Positions 31,188 to 38,603 of a DNA stretch of 54,546 nt are shown piece after piece (positions within the stretch are counted from its first letter, which is position 1; each line of letters begins with the position of its first letter). The stretch is from an uncultured Eubacteriales bacterium (GTDB lineage Bacteria > Bacillota > Clostridia > Christensenellales > UBA1242). The stretch is taken from positions 1-54,546 of the forward strand of contig CAOQYA010000006.1 in the NCBI GenBank assembly GCA_948514155.1, read 5' to 3'. The notes under the pieces are model-generated. The model was not told where the DNA came from. It saw only the letters and a list, made by a program, of their open reading frames with translations, and did not search any database. Position numbers and translations under genes: made by a program.

Positions 31188-31784
31188 ATGGAAAAAGAAG
31201 AGATTAAAAAAGAAGGGCCTGTTAATGTCAATCAAAACTCAGTTAATGTTAATCAAAATGTTAATGTAAGCGTTAATGTTGGCGGGCAGGCTGAAAAGAA
31301 GAAAAAGAAAAAAATCGATAGGGCAGAACTTATTCGCGCGCTCAAGTTTGTTGGCTTTTCAATTTCGGCGGGCGTTATTCAAATCGCATCTTTCGAGATT
31401 TTGTTTGATGCAATTCACTGGATTTGGTGGCCGAGTTATCTTATTTCAATCGTGCTTTCGGTGATTTGGAATTTCACTTTCAACAGGAAGTTTACTTTCA
31501 AATCGGCGAACAATGTGCCTATTGCCATGATGTGGACCCTTCTTTATTATGTTGCATTCGTTCCAATCTCGGTGTTTGGAGGAAACGCGCTTGAAGACAT
31601 CGGCTGGAATGGCACGCTTGTGACGGTGATTATGATGCTTCTCAATTTCGTGACCGAATTCTTGTGGCAGCGCTTCTTTGTGTTTAGAAAATCAATCGAC
31701 ACGCAGCCGGCTAAGAATAAAGAAATGATTGTTAAGGTTGAAGTTGAGCAAACAAAAGAGGATAACAAAAAAGACGGAGAATAG
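31188..31784 (+). CDS. GtrA-like membrane protein
   Basis: 198 residues with four transmembrane helices (about 52-72, 80-97, 112-132, 140-160) and the GtrA-family motif WNFTFNRKFTF at the end of helix 2. GtrA-like proteins move lipid-linked sugars or assist in teichoic-acid and cell-surface glycosylation. Unusual is the N-terminal tail: residues 12-32 are Asn-Val repeats (NVNQNSVNVNQNVNVSVNV), then a Lys-rich stretch. The C-terminal tail is also highly charged. No Shine-Dalgarno; a leaderless mRNA is likely. A terminator overlaps the stop codon. Confidence 0.85.
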   Translation: MEKEEIKKEGPVNVNQNSVNVNQNVNVSVNVGGQAEKKKKKKIDRAELIRALKFVGFSISAGVIQIASFEILFDAIHWIWWPSYLISIVLSVIWNFTFNRKFTFKSANNVPIAMMWTLLYYVAFVPISVFGGNALEDIGWNGTLVTVIMMLLNFVTEFLWQRFFVFRKSIDTQPAKNKEMIVKVEVEQTKEDNKKDGE

Positions 31785-31796
31785 TCCGTCTTTTAT
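31769..31796 (+). terminator. intrinsic terminator overlapping the GtrA-like stop codon
   Basis: AAGACGGA-GAATAG-TCCGTCTT with a T-rich tail; the TAG in the loop is the stop codon. Confidence 0.88.
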
Positions 31797-31811
31797 TTCG
31801 TTTTATTCAAA

Positions 31812-31837
31812 AGATTCTTCGCTTCGCTCAGAATGAC
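31812..31837. repeat. dispersed 26-bp palindromic repeat
   Basis: The unit begins AGATTCTTCGCTTCG and ends CTCAGAATGAC, with ATTCT/AGAAT arms. I recall this string as a short repeat seen in intergenic DNA of many unrelated bacteria, but I cannot verify that here. It is followed by a CCCAC-TTT-GTGGG hairpin (31837-31849) and by AACAGACGAAGTCTG at 31872-31886. Confidence 0.6.
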
Positions 31838-31886
31838 CCACTTTGTGGGCTACTATTTGTGAGGTTTTAGTAACAGACGAAGTCTG

Positions 31887-32360
31887 CTATTTGTGTCTTC
31901 TTTTTCTAGGTGAGAGAATAACAACAAGCAGTGAAGAGATTAGCGCGCCGATAATGCCATAGCCGATTGTGAGTGTTCCGAACTTTGCTCCTTCAACCTG
32001 GATGTCGGTGTAGACAGCAATCATGATTGCAGCAACAAGAAGGCAGAGGAAGAAAAGAGTTGATACAATTTTGCAGCCTACGCGGAATTTTGAATTGTCC
32101 GCCGCTTTGCCCATGAGGTTTACAAGCGTGAGCACAAGTGTCAATATTCCAAACACGATTGCAAGAATGAGGAAAATTGACGCGATTGTGGCATAGATGT
32201 CTTGCCCTTTTCCAAAAGAGATTATGTTGTAGCCGTTCGTGAGTTTGTTTGCTATGTTTGCAAGTTCTTTGCCGTCGCCGATATAAGACCAAACTGCCGG
32301 GGCGCTTAAGAACACAAAACTTAAAATGCCAAATAATAGAGTTAAAATTCCGGTTATCAT
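31887..32360 (-). CDS. hypothetical four-helix membrane protein
   Basis: 157 residues from ATG 32360 (MITGILTLLFGILSF), which has AGGAG 8 bases upstream; the longer frame to 32420 has none. Four hydrophobic helices (about 1-20, 50-80, 92-115, 125-150) and a basic C-terminus (SPRKRRHK). No family recognised; the first extracytoplasmic loop contains SYIGDGKELANIANKLTNGYN. Its 3' side holds the small repeats at 31812-31886. Confidence 0.7.
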   Translation of the reverse strand: MITGILTLLFGILSFVFLSAPAVWSYIGDGKELANIANKLTNGYNIISFGKGQDIYATIASIFLILAIVFGILTLVLTLVNLMGKAADNSKFRVGCKIVSTLFFLCLLVAAIMIAVYTDIQVEGAKFGTLTIGYGIIGALISSLLVVILSPRKRRHK

Positions 32361-32572
32361 ATTTTTTCTCCTAAAACTTATTTTCGAACACATTTTATCA
32401 CAAAAATTTTTATAACGCAAACGAATTGTGGCTTTTTGATTTTAACATTTGGCTCTTAAAAACTTTTTTTTAAAAAATGTTGCATCAAAAATAAAATAAT
32501 GTTATCATAACAAAGGCTAAAATTTTTGAAATTAATAAAACTAATAATTAATCTTGCGGAGCGATAGAAGAA

Positions 32573-33442
32573 TTGGTTAAACTTTTCAATTTGTATTATT
32601 TTCTTTTCATTTTTATAGCAATCGACATCTTGCTTATTCTTTATTTTGTTCTTCGCAAAAAAAGTGAAAAAACAAAGCGTGTTGTGCTTATCGCTATTGC
32701 TTTTTCAAATTTTGCTCTTCACTTTTTAAAATTGGCATTCCCGCCGCACCTTGGCGGCCTTCCATATTCAGCAACAGGAATAACTTTTCTTAATATCTGC
32801 GCAGGAACAACCCTCTTGATGCCGTGGATATATCTGATAAAGAAGCACAATGTGCTGCACGATTACATATTCTTCATGGGCTGTTGCGGAGGCATTGCTG
32901 CGCTTGTGTATCCGTCGGAAGCATTAAATCACGCACCTTTCATTTTTAATACCTTGCGATTTTACTATTGCCACATCTCAATTTTGATTATCCCACTTCT
33001 TGCAATGTTTCTTGGGCTGTATCGACCAAAATTTAAAAACGTTTGGGCGGTTATGGGACTTTGGTATGCACACCTTGGCTTAATTATGCTTAACGACGCT
33101 TTTCTTAATGGAGTTGGCGGATTTAACATGACAATTCAGCAGTTTTTTGACCATGATTTTAGAAACGCAAGTTTCATATACGGCCCGCCGCCAGATTTTA
33201 TGCCGGTTTATAACATCATGTTCGACCCATTCATTCCAAATTTTCTTAAGACCGACATTTTTGGCATTATGTCTGGCGGGCCGTTCTGGTTTCCGCTGCT
33301 GTGGATGTTCATTCCGATGTGTTTCTACATTCCACTTGCCTACGCCATTTTAACATCGCCGGTCTGGGTGAAAGAACTTCTTAAAAAGAAAAGAGAGATA
33401 AAAGCCGATGCGGCTTTAGAAGAAATCAAAAGGAAAGCATAA
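32573..33442 (+). CDS. YwaF/TMEM164-like integral membrane protein
   Basis: 289 residues and about seven transmembrane helices. Features reminiscent of YwaF (TIGR02206) are the CAGTTLLMPW segment, the FFMGCCGGIAALVYPSEALNHAPF loop and a helix beginning RFYYCHISILIIPLL. Members have no established function. The start is a TTG (32573) with CGGAGCGATAGAAGA upstream, a weak but possible ribosome site. A hairpin overlapping the stop codon (33433-33455) acts as terminator. The C-terminus is basic and cytosolic. Confidence 0.6.
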   Translation: MVKLFNLYYFLFIFIAIDILLILYFVLRKKSEKTKRVVLIAIAFSNFALHFLKLAFPPHLGGLPYSATGITFLNICAGTTLLMPWIYLIKKHNVLHDYIFFMGCCGGIAALVYPSEALNHAPFIFNTLRFYYCHISILIIPLLAMFLGLYRPKFKNVWAVMGLWYAHLGLIMLNDAFLNGVGGFNMTIQQFFDHDFRNASFIYGPPPDFMPVYNIMFDPFIPNFLKTDIFGIMSGGPFWFPLLWMFIPMCFYIPLAYAILTSPVWVKELLKKKREIKADAALEEIKRKA

Positions 33443-33455
33443 TGCTTTCTTTTTT
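33433..33455 (+). terminator. intrinsic terminator overlapping a stop codon
   Basis: GAAAGCAT/ATGCTTTC stem, with the TAA stop partly in the loop, then TTTTTT. Confidence 0.85.
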
Positions 33456-33536
33456 AAGGGGCTTATGAGCATCTGCGACCCGTTCGCCTCCCTATTTATT
33501 GAAATCAAAAAAAACACCCGAAGGGTGTTCTTTCTT

Positions 33537-33557
33537 TGGTAGCTTCAAGGGGAGTCG
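33537..33557 (-). pseudogene. 3'-terminal fragment of tRNA-Glu
   Basis: Matches 33697-33717 at 20 of 21 bases in the same orientation, 160 bases away, including CCA. The match ends inside the T-loop (only position C56 to the 3' end is kept), the same breakpoint as in the tRNA-Leu fragment. It retains its own terminator (33507-33528). Confidence 0.75.
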
Positions 33558-33669
33558 CTCCGCTGTGCCAGCGTGCGCCAGAAGAAGGGCTGCTATCATG
33601 CCGGGGTCGGAAAAACTTGCACACCGGCAACTTTTTCTGCGACCCGTTCGACTCCTTTTCTATTGTAAT

Positions 33670-33691
33670 AAAAAAATGCTCTGACGAGCAT
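33670..33691 (-). terminator. intrinsic terminator of tRNA-Glu
   Basis: On the minus strand ATGCTC-GTCA-GAGCAT followed by seven T residues, starting 6 bases after the CCA. Confidence 0.9.
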
Positions 33692-33696
33692 TTCTT

Positions 33697-33771
33697 TGGT
33701 AGCCTCAAGGGGAGTCGAACCCCTCATTCCGCCGTGAAAGGGCGGCGTCTTAACCGATTGACCATGAGGCC
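33697..33771 (-). tRNA. tRNA-Glu (anticodon TTC)
   Basis: Complete 75-nt tRNA on the minus strand with encoded CCA. Acceptor GGCCTCA/TGAGGCT (one G-U), discriminator A; anticodon stem CCGCC/GGCGG with loop CTTTCAC, anticodon TTC; T-arm GAGGGG-TTCGA-CTCCCC. Own promoter and terminator. Confidence 0.96.
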
Positions 33772-33792
33772 TTGTCTCAAGCGACGATTTTG

Positions 33793-33821
33793 ATTATATT
33801 AGTTTCGCCGCTTAAAGTCAA
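33793..33821 (-). promoter_or_regulatory. promoter of tRNA-Glu
   Basis: Minus strand TTGACT (33821-33816), 17-base spacer, TATAAT (33798-33793), 21 bases before the tRNA. Confidence 0.9.
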
Positions 33822-33839
33822 GTGTTTTTGATAAATTTC

Positions 33840-34571
33840 TTATTTTTTATATGGACTTCGCGCAAAACTTACAACATACACCTTCTCGCAATATTTTTTC
33901 AGCGTTTTTGCACATTCGTTTGCAGTTGCACCTGTCGTGACGACATCGTCAACAAGCAGTATGTTTTTCCCAAACACATTTTTCTTGTCGAGCACTTTGA
34001 AAGCGCTATGCAGATTTTTTTGTCTGTCCATGTAGGTTAATTCTTTTTGATGTTTTGTTTCCAAAGTTTTTGCAAAACTGGTGTTATCAAGGGTTTTGTT
34101 GATAAGAAGCGAAATTTCTTTTGCCAAAAGTTCCGACTGATTGTATTTTCTCTTTTTAAGTGACTTTTTGGAAAGAGGGACGGGGATAACGACATCCACA
34201 TCGAGCCGCTCCTCGCAGAGTCTGTCACACATCAGTTTCGCCATTTTTGGCGCGAGATATTTTGCGTTGTTATTTTTTAGTTTAAGCACAACTTTTCGCA
34301 CTTCGCCTTCATATCGCATGGCGGAGACCGATTTATCAAAATGTTTGTGAAATTTGCTGCAGAACTCGCAAACTTCGCCCTCGCCCTCCACCTGCACATC
34401 GCATATTTTGCAGCGCTTGCCTCTGTTGAACGGCTGCTCGATTTCGCAGTCGTCGCAATATGGCTTTATTTCGGCATTTGGAACATCTCGGCTGCAGAAC
34501 ATGCATTTAAGGTCGTTGGGGAAGAAGAGGGAGGCGACAAAATTGCAGACCGATTTTAAAATCTTTTTCAT
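33840..34571 (-). CDS. comF: ComF-family phosphoribosyltransferase-like protein
   Basis: 243 residues from ATG 34571 (MKKILKSVCNFV), chosen for AAAGGA upstream. The N-terminus carries two zinc-ribbon pairs, CMFC and CDDC, then CKIC and CEFC. The C-terminal PRTase domain ends in LLVDDVVTTGATANEC, the PRPP-binding loop. The family (ComF/GntX) includes a late competence protein thought to act in single-stranded DNA uptake; here no other com gene is in the window, so participation in natural transformation is only possible. Full length. Located between tRNA-Glu and a small membrane protein. Confidence 0.88.
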   Translation of the reverse strand: MKKILKSVCNFVASLFFPNDLKCMFCSRDVPNAEIKPYCDDCEIEQPFNRGKRCKICDVQVEGEGEVCEFCSKFHKHFDKSVSAMRYEGEVRKVVLKLKNNNAKYLAPKMAKLMCDRLCEERLDVDVVIPVPLSKKSLKKRKYNQSELLAKEISLLINKTLDNTSFAKTLETKHQKELTYMDRQKNLHSAFKVLDKKNVFGKNILLVDDVVTTGATANECAKTLKKYCEKVYVVSFARSPYKK

Positions 34572-34589
34572 ATTATTTTCCTTTGTTAA

Positions 34590-34616
34590 AAAAAATGGTG
34601 AGCCCACCATTTTTTT
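34590..34616. terminator. bidirectional-looking terminator between two minus-strand genes
   Basis: AAAATGGTG-AGCC-CACCATTTT with T-runs in both directions; in the minus direction it ends the 34618 gene before comF. Confidence 0.87.
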
Positions 34617-34617
34617 C

Positions 34618-34851
34618 TTAGCAGTTAAGTAAACGCCAAATCTTGCCTTTTACAATCATCATGATAAGGTCAACAATCCAAACGATAGTAAATCCGAAGA
34701 TAAGTCTGATAAGACCTGCAACGAATTTGCCTTCGCTAAATCTTGTGATTGCTCCCAAAATCCATGCTGTGAAAGGAATGATAGCAAGAATTAAGCTTAC
34801 AATTCTTCCAAGACCGAAATAGTCTTTTCTTGATGTTTTTGTTTTAGCCAT
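34618..34851 (-). CDS. small two-helix membrane protein
   Basis: 77 residues with two transmembrane helices (about 14-36 and 44-68) and a basic N-terminus. The pattern GRIVSLILAIIPFTAWILGAITRFSEGKFVAGLIRLIFGFTIVWIVDLIMM resembles TM2-like or YqaE-type hairpins but I do not assign it. AAGGAGG lies 10 bases before the ATG, and a terminator follows directly, so it is a real monocistronic gene. Confidence 0.7.
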   Translation of the reverse strand: MAKTKTSRKDYFGLGRIVSLILAIIPFTAWILGAITRFSEGKFVAGLIRLIFGFTIVWIVDLIMMIVKGKIWRLLNC

Positions 34852-34921
34852 TTTTTAACCCTCCTTACAAGTTAATAATAGCATTTTTCTAGGCGTTATG
34901 GCAAGCGATTGAAGTATATTT

Positions 34922-35629
34922 TTATTTTCTTTTATATTTTAACAGCATATCTTTGTCTTGAGCGCTGACACGGAAACTATCCCTGCATTTTTGGATTGCC
35001 TTATTGATAACAAAATCATTTAGCGTCTGCTTTTGCAAAAATTGCAGAGTTTTCTCGCGCTGTTTGATAAAGCACTCACAGAGCAGCCACGCTGCCGCCA
35101 TGTTGACATAATATTCTTGGCTTTCGCTTTGACTTTCGAGCAGATTAAAAATCTCGTCAATATGCGCTTGGTCTATGTAGTCGAAAAGAATTCTAATTCC
35201 CACACGCTTAACAAACGGCTTTGGGCTTTTGAGATAATCTTTTGCCCAGTTGAAAAAGAGGGCAGGGTTTTTCTTTGTGGGCAGTTTAAGAGTGTCGCAA
35301 TGTGCCCAGTTGTCGCAGTTTTCGGCAAAGTCGTCGAGATATGTTTTCATCTTATCAAAGTCTTTAATCTGGCAGATAAGTAGCCCGTTGATTGAAACAA
35401 GAGTGAAATTGTCTCTAAGTTTCAAGTGCAAAAAATCGAGAAAGTTTCCTTTAGAAATTTCTCGTGCCAATTGCTTAACCATTTTGCTGTCTACGGCGAT
35501 GCAAGGGAGAGCGGTGTTAACAATTCTCTGTTCCCAGAGTCCTTTTTCTTCGCCTTTTGAAAAAGAGGACAGATATTTTTTAAAATCTTCGCCGTCTTGA
35601 ATAGTCCATGTTGTTTTATTTAGTTGCAT
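34922..35629 (-). CDS. AlkD-like DNA alkylation repair (HEAT-like repeat) protein
   Basis: 235 residues from ATG 35629 (MQLNKTTWTIQDGEDF), with GAGGA upstream; the longer frame begins in the promoter region. It is an all-helical, ALK/HEAT-like repeat protein of the PF08713 type: the paired segments ENCDNWAHCDTLK and FVKRVGIRILFDYI carry the Trp-Asp and Arg features of AlkD-type glycosylases, which remove bulky or positively charged alkylated bases. Catalytic activity cannot be confirmed by eye. Monocistronic. Confidence 0.78.
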   Translation of the reverse strand: MQLNKTTWTIQDGEDFKKYLSSFSKGEEKGLWEQRIVNTALPCIAVDSKMVKQLAREISKGNFLDFLHLKLRDNFTLVSINGLLICQIKDFDKMKTYLDDFAENCDNWAHCDTLKLPTKKNPALFFNWAKDYLKSPKPFVKRVGIRILFDYIDQAHIDEIFNLLESQSESQEYYVNMAAAWLLCECFIKQREKTLQFLQKQTLNDFVINKAIQKCRDSFRVSAQDKDMLLKYKRK

Positions 35630-35675
35630 GTTTTCCTCGCAATCATATTTTACCACAAATGCGAGAAAAAGCCAT

Positions 35676-35837
35676 TTATTTTTTTGTGATTGAAAGAATA
35701 GTGCCTTCTTTTATCGAAGAAGGGGTGATATAGTTTTCCACGAGTATCTGTGTGGGGCTGACTTCAAACTTAGACGCAATCGAAGCAAGAGTGTCGCCTT
35801 TTTTGACGATATAGAATGGAAGAAAAGATTTTTGCAT
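35676..35837 (-). CDS. small LysM-domain protein
   Basis: 53 residues and almost nothing but one LysM domain: FYIVKKGDTLASIASKFEVSPTQILVENYI...IKEGTILSI. I start at ATG 35837 with GAGGTG upstream; the longer frame crosses the divergent promoter of the next gene. No signal peptide. LysM binds N-acetylglucosamine-containing glycans such as peptidoglycan; similar single-domain LysM proteins occur in spore coat and morphogenesis genes, which fits the divergent SpoVB-like gene, but that link is an inference. Confidence 0.78.
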   Translation of the reverse strand: MQKSFLPFYIVKKGDTLASIASKFEVSPTQILVENYITPSSIKEGTILSITKK

Positions 35838-35901
35838 AAGCACCTCTTTCTTTATTGTATTAAATGGACGAGCCGCATAATACAATAATTTCGGAGGCAG
35901 A

Positions 35902-37434
35902 ATGAAATCGCTTGTTAAAACTGTGGTGCTGATAACCGGGTTTTCGGTGCTGACAAGAGTTGTTGGCTTTCTTTTTCGCATTTATCTTTCCCGCACAATC
36001 GGTGCGGAAGCGCTCGGCCTCTATCAAGTGGCCTTTTCAGTGTTTATGGTGCTGCTGACAGTGGTCTCGAGCGGTCTGCCGTTTATAATATCCCGCTTAA
36101 CAGCCGGCTATCGCGTGGGAAACAATCAAAAAAAGCAGGGGAAACTTATCTCTTCCGCGCTCATTATCGGCCTTATTATAAGTCTTCTTCTTTGCGGGGC
36201 AATTCTCATTTTTCGCAAAGCCTTTTCGGGACTGTTCACCGACCCGGCATGCATGCTTATTTTAATCGCGCTTTTGCCGGCACTTGTGTTTTCGGCTGTC
36301 TACAGCGTTTTTCGCGGCGCACTTTGGGGCCAAGATAACTACTTCGCACTTTGTGTCAGCGAGTTTTTCGAGCAAGTGGTGAGAGTTTTTATCTGCGTTT
36401 TAATTATCGCGCCGGCGGCAAGCATTCTCTCAAAAGCGGTCAGCGTGGCATGGTCGCTGACAATTGCGTGTGCGCTGTCAATGATATTTGTTATTTTGCT
36501 CTATTTCGTTTATGGCGGCAAGATGTCGAAGCCGGGAAGGGAATATCGAGAACTTCTTCGCCGCTCCACGCCAATCACCGGAGTGCGAGTTGCCGGCAGT
36601 TTTGCTCAGCCGCTCGTTGCGCTTATCATTCCTGCAAGGCTGACGGCGATAGGCTATTCTTCTTCGCAAGCCATGAGCCTTTTTGGAGTGGCGGTGGGCA
36701 TGACCCTTCCACTTCTCTTTATTCCCACCATGCTTATCGGCTCGCTTTCAACAGCGCTTGTGCCGGATATTTCCATGGCAGTTGCAAAGGACGATAAAAA
36801 TCATATCGAAAGCCGCATTCGCTCCTCGGTGATTTTTGCGTTGTTCATTTCGGCTATGGTTGTGCCGCTGTTTGCCGGCTCGGGCGAACTTATTGGGCGG
36901 TTTTTGTATGGAAACGAACTCAGTGGCATGATCCTTGCATCTGCGTCTTGGATAATGTTGCCTATGGGTCTGACAAACATAACAAGTTCGCTGCTCAACT
37001 CGCTCGGCTATGAAATTCGCTCCTGCGTCAACTATTTTGTGGGCGCCATTGTAATGTTCTTGTGCATGTGGTTCTTGCCGGCACTTTGCGGAATAGGCGC
37101 GTTATTCTGGGGCATGGGACTTTGCATGTGTGTGACAGGCGCACTTAACTTCTTCATGCTAAGGCGCAAAACAGGCGTTAAACTTAAACTTTTTAAGCCA
37201 CTTGTTTCGCTGTGCCTTATCACCATTCCGTGCGCGGCACTTGTCACATTCATTGCCAAACTTTGCGAAATGATAATGCCGTCATTCTTTGCAATAGCCA
37301 TTTCTTGCAGTGTGGGACTTTTGTTCTATCTTCTGCTTTGCATGGTGTTCAACATTGTGGATGTTAAAGGCTATTTTGTGCAAGTTTCCTCTAAGTTTGC
37401 AAGAAAAAAGCCCAAAAAAGCGGCAAAAATATAA
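35902..37434 (+). CDS. spoVB: SpoVB/MurJ-like polysaccharide flippase (MOP superfamily)
   Basis: 510 residues and about 14 transmembrane helices. The N-terminus (LITGFSVLTRVVGFLFRIYLSRTIGAEALGLYQVAFSVF) matches SpoVB and related PF01943 lipid-II/oligosaccharide flippases. SpoVB is needed for spore cortex synthesis in Bacillus, probably by moving lipid-linked precursors. GGAGG precedes the ATG and TACAAT is a likely -10. The basic C-terminus ends in KKPKKAAK. The gene is 42 bases upstream of the YetF-type gene, and is near glmU-like/pth/mfd, as spoVB is in B. subtilis. Confidence 0.82.
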   Translation: MKSLVKTVVLITGFSVLTRVVGFLFRIYLSRTIGAEALGLYQVAFSVFMVLLTVVSSGLPFIISRLTAGYRVGNNQKKQGKLISSALIIGLIISLLLCGAILIFRKAFSGLFTDPACMLILIALLPALVFSAVYSVFRGALWGQDNYFALCVSEFFEQVVRVFICVLIIAPAASILSKAVSVAWSLTIACALSMIFVILLYFVYGGKMSKPGREYRELLRRSTPITGVRVAGSFAQPLVALIIPARLTAIGYSSSQAMSLFGVAVGMTLPLLFIPTMLIGSLSTALVPDISMAVAKDDKNHIESRIRSSVIFALFISAMVVPLFAGSGELIGRFLYGNELSGMILASASWIMLPMGLTNITSSLLNSLGYEIRSCVNYFVGAIVMFLCMWFLPALCGIGALFWGMGLCMCVTGALNFFMLRRKTGVKLKLFKPLVSLCLITIPCAALVTFIAKLCEMIMPSFFAIAISCSVGLLFYLLLCMVFNIVDVKGYFVQVSSKFARKKPKKAAKI

Positions 37435-37475
37435 AAAACATGAAAAATTTTTAAAAATATGCTCATGCTAGGGGC

Positions 37476-38186
37476 ATGTTAACGATAATTTTAAGGTCGA
37501 TTATTATCTATTTAATCGTGCTGTTTGTGTTTAGAATTATGGGCAAAAGGCAACTTGGACAAATGCAGCCTTTTGAACTTGTTTTGACCCTTATTATCGC
37601 TGACCTTGCAACAATTCCCATGGCCGAAATTGCTGTGCCAGTGCTTCACGGAGTTGTGCCGCTTTTCACACTTGTTATCTTGCATTTTCTTTTGACGCTG
37701 CTCACCAGGGTGAGCACCAAAATGTCTGGCATTATCAGCGGCAAGCCGGTGATTGTGATAAACAATAAAGGCATTGACTATAAAGCCATGAAAAAACTTA
37801 ATATCACCATAGACGACATTTTTGAAGCAATGAGGGGGCTGGGCTTTTTCTCGCTTGACCAGGTTGAATATGCAATTATGGAGACAAACGGCAAATTGAG
37901 CGTGCTGCCGAAAGCGGAGTGCGCGCCGGCAACAAACGAGAGCGTGGGTGCAAAGGTGGAGCCAGCTGTTATTCCGGTCAACTTAGTCAGTGAGGGTAAG
38001 ATTATGAAAGATAATCTGCCCGTTGCCGGAGTGGACGAAAATTTTGTGCTTGATTTTCTCAAGAAAAATGCCGGCAAGGCAAAACTTAAGGATGTGCTTG
38101 TTATGACGATAGACAAAAATGGGCTTGTCTATCTTCAACTTAAAACTGGATCCAAACAGACTTTTGAAAATGTGAGGGCAGCATGA
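37476..38186 (+). CDS. YetF/DUF421 family membrane protein
   Basis: 236 residues. Three N-terminal transmembrane helices (about 1-22, 33-50, 55-75) precede the cytosolic YetF domain; motifs FRIMGKRQLGQMQPFELVLTLIIADLATIPM and GKPVIVINNKGIDYKAMKKLNITIDDI are diagnostic for DUF421. In Bacillus YetF-type proteins are linked to spores and membranes. An 80-residue insert-like linker (about 145-195) separates the end of the domain (FVLDFLKKN...VYLQLK). AGGGG lies 1 base too close for an ideal ribosome site. The stop overlaps the start of the DUF4363 gene (ATGA). Confidence 0.9.
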   Translation: MLTIILRSIIIYLIVLFVFRIMGKRQLGQMQPFELVLTLIIADLATIPMAEIAVPVLHGVVPLFTLVILHFLLTLLTRVSTKMSGIISGKPVIVINNKGIDYKAMKKLNITIDDIFEAMRGLGFFSLDQVEYAIMETNGKLSVLPKAECAPATNESVGAKVEPAVIPVNLVSEGKIMKDNLPVAGVDENFVLDFLKKNAGKAKLKDVLVMTIDKNGLVYLQLKTGSKQTFENVRAA

Positions 38187-38578
38187 AGATTTTTTCGAAA
38201 GTTATGTTAGCTCTGATTTTTCTCTTTCTTATCGGCATAAGCGTGGCGGAGGAGATTATCGTCTCGAGCGGTCTTAAAGCAGTTATGAGCGACTGCCTTT
38301 ATATCGAAACAATCTCCGACGAACTTGACGATGTTCGCACAATGGACATCGCGCTTGCTGTTGGCGACCTTGAATATCACTGGAAAAAAAGCGAAAGCGA
38401 CATGTGCTATATGGTCAATCACAAAAACATCCAAGAGATCGGCTTGGAGATAGCAAAAATGAAAGTCTATCAAAAAGAAAACGACCCAAAAGAATTTCGT
38501 GCTTGCATGGAAGCGATAAAAGCCTACAGCCAAAGTTATCTGCATTTCATGGGCGCAAGCGTGCACAATGTGCTTTAA
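38183..38578 (+). CDS. DUF4363-family exported protein
   Basis: 131 residues: an N-terminal signal anchor (about 7-24) and a helical extracytoplasmic domain (YHWKKSESDMCYMVNHKNIQEIGLEIAKM). DUF4363 genes are regularly found next to DUF421/yetF in spore-forming Clostridia, and here the two overlap by 4 bases, so they are translationally coupled and likely work together at the membrane. Function unknown. A terminator follows. Confidence 0.82.
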   Translation: MKIFSKVMLALIFLFLIGISVAEEIIVSSGLKAVMSDCLYIETISDELDDVRTMDIALAVGDLEYHWKKSESDMCYMVNHKNIQEIGLEIAKMKVYQKENDPKEFRACMEAIKAYSQSYLHFMGASVHNVL

Positions 38579-38603
38579 AAAAAATCGGCATTGCCGATTT
38601 TTT
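38579..38603. terminator. bidirectional intrinsic terminator
   Basis: AAAATCGGCA-TTG-CCGATTTT stem flanked by A and T runs; shared by the convergent DUF4363 and surface-protein genes. Confidence 0.9.

Larger units (their letters stand above)
33443..33696. repeat. tandem-duplicated stretch downstream of tRNA-Glu
   Basis: No gene. Two degenerate units, about 160 bases apart, each contain CTGCGACCCGTTCG (33473 and 33636), a terminator hairpin facing the minus strand (33507-33528 and 33670-33691), and a tRNA-Glu 3' end. The first unit's tRNA is only a fragment (33537-33557). Between them lies GC-rich DNA without a recognisable gene. It appears to be the product of duplication or insertion at the tRNA 3' end. 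Confidence 0.65.

Noticed and set aside
33536..33793. 85-codon plus-strand frame across tRNA-Glu
   Set aside because: Antisense of tRNA-Glu and its duplicated 3' end; typical of spurious tRNA-derived proteins.
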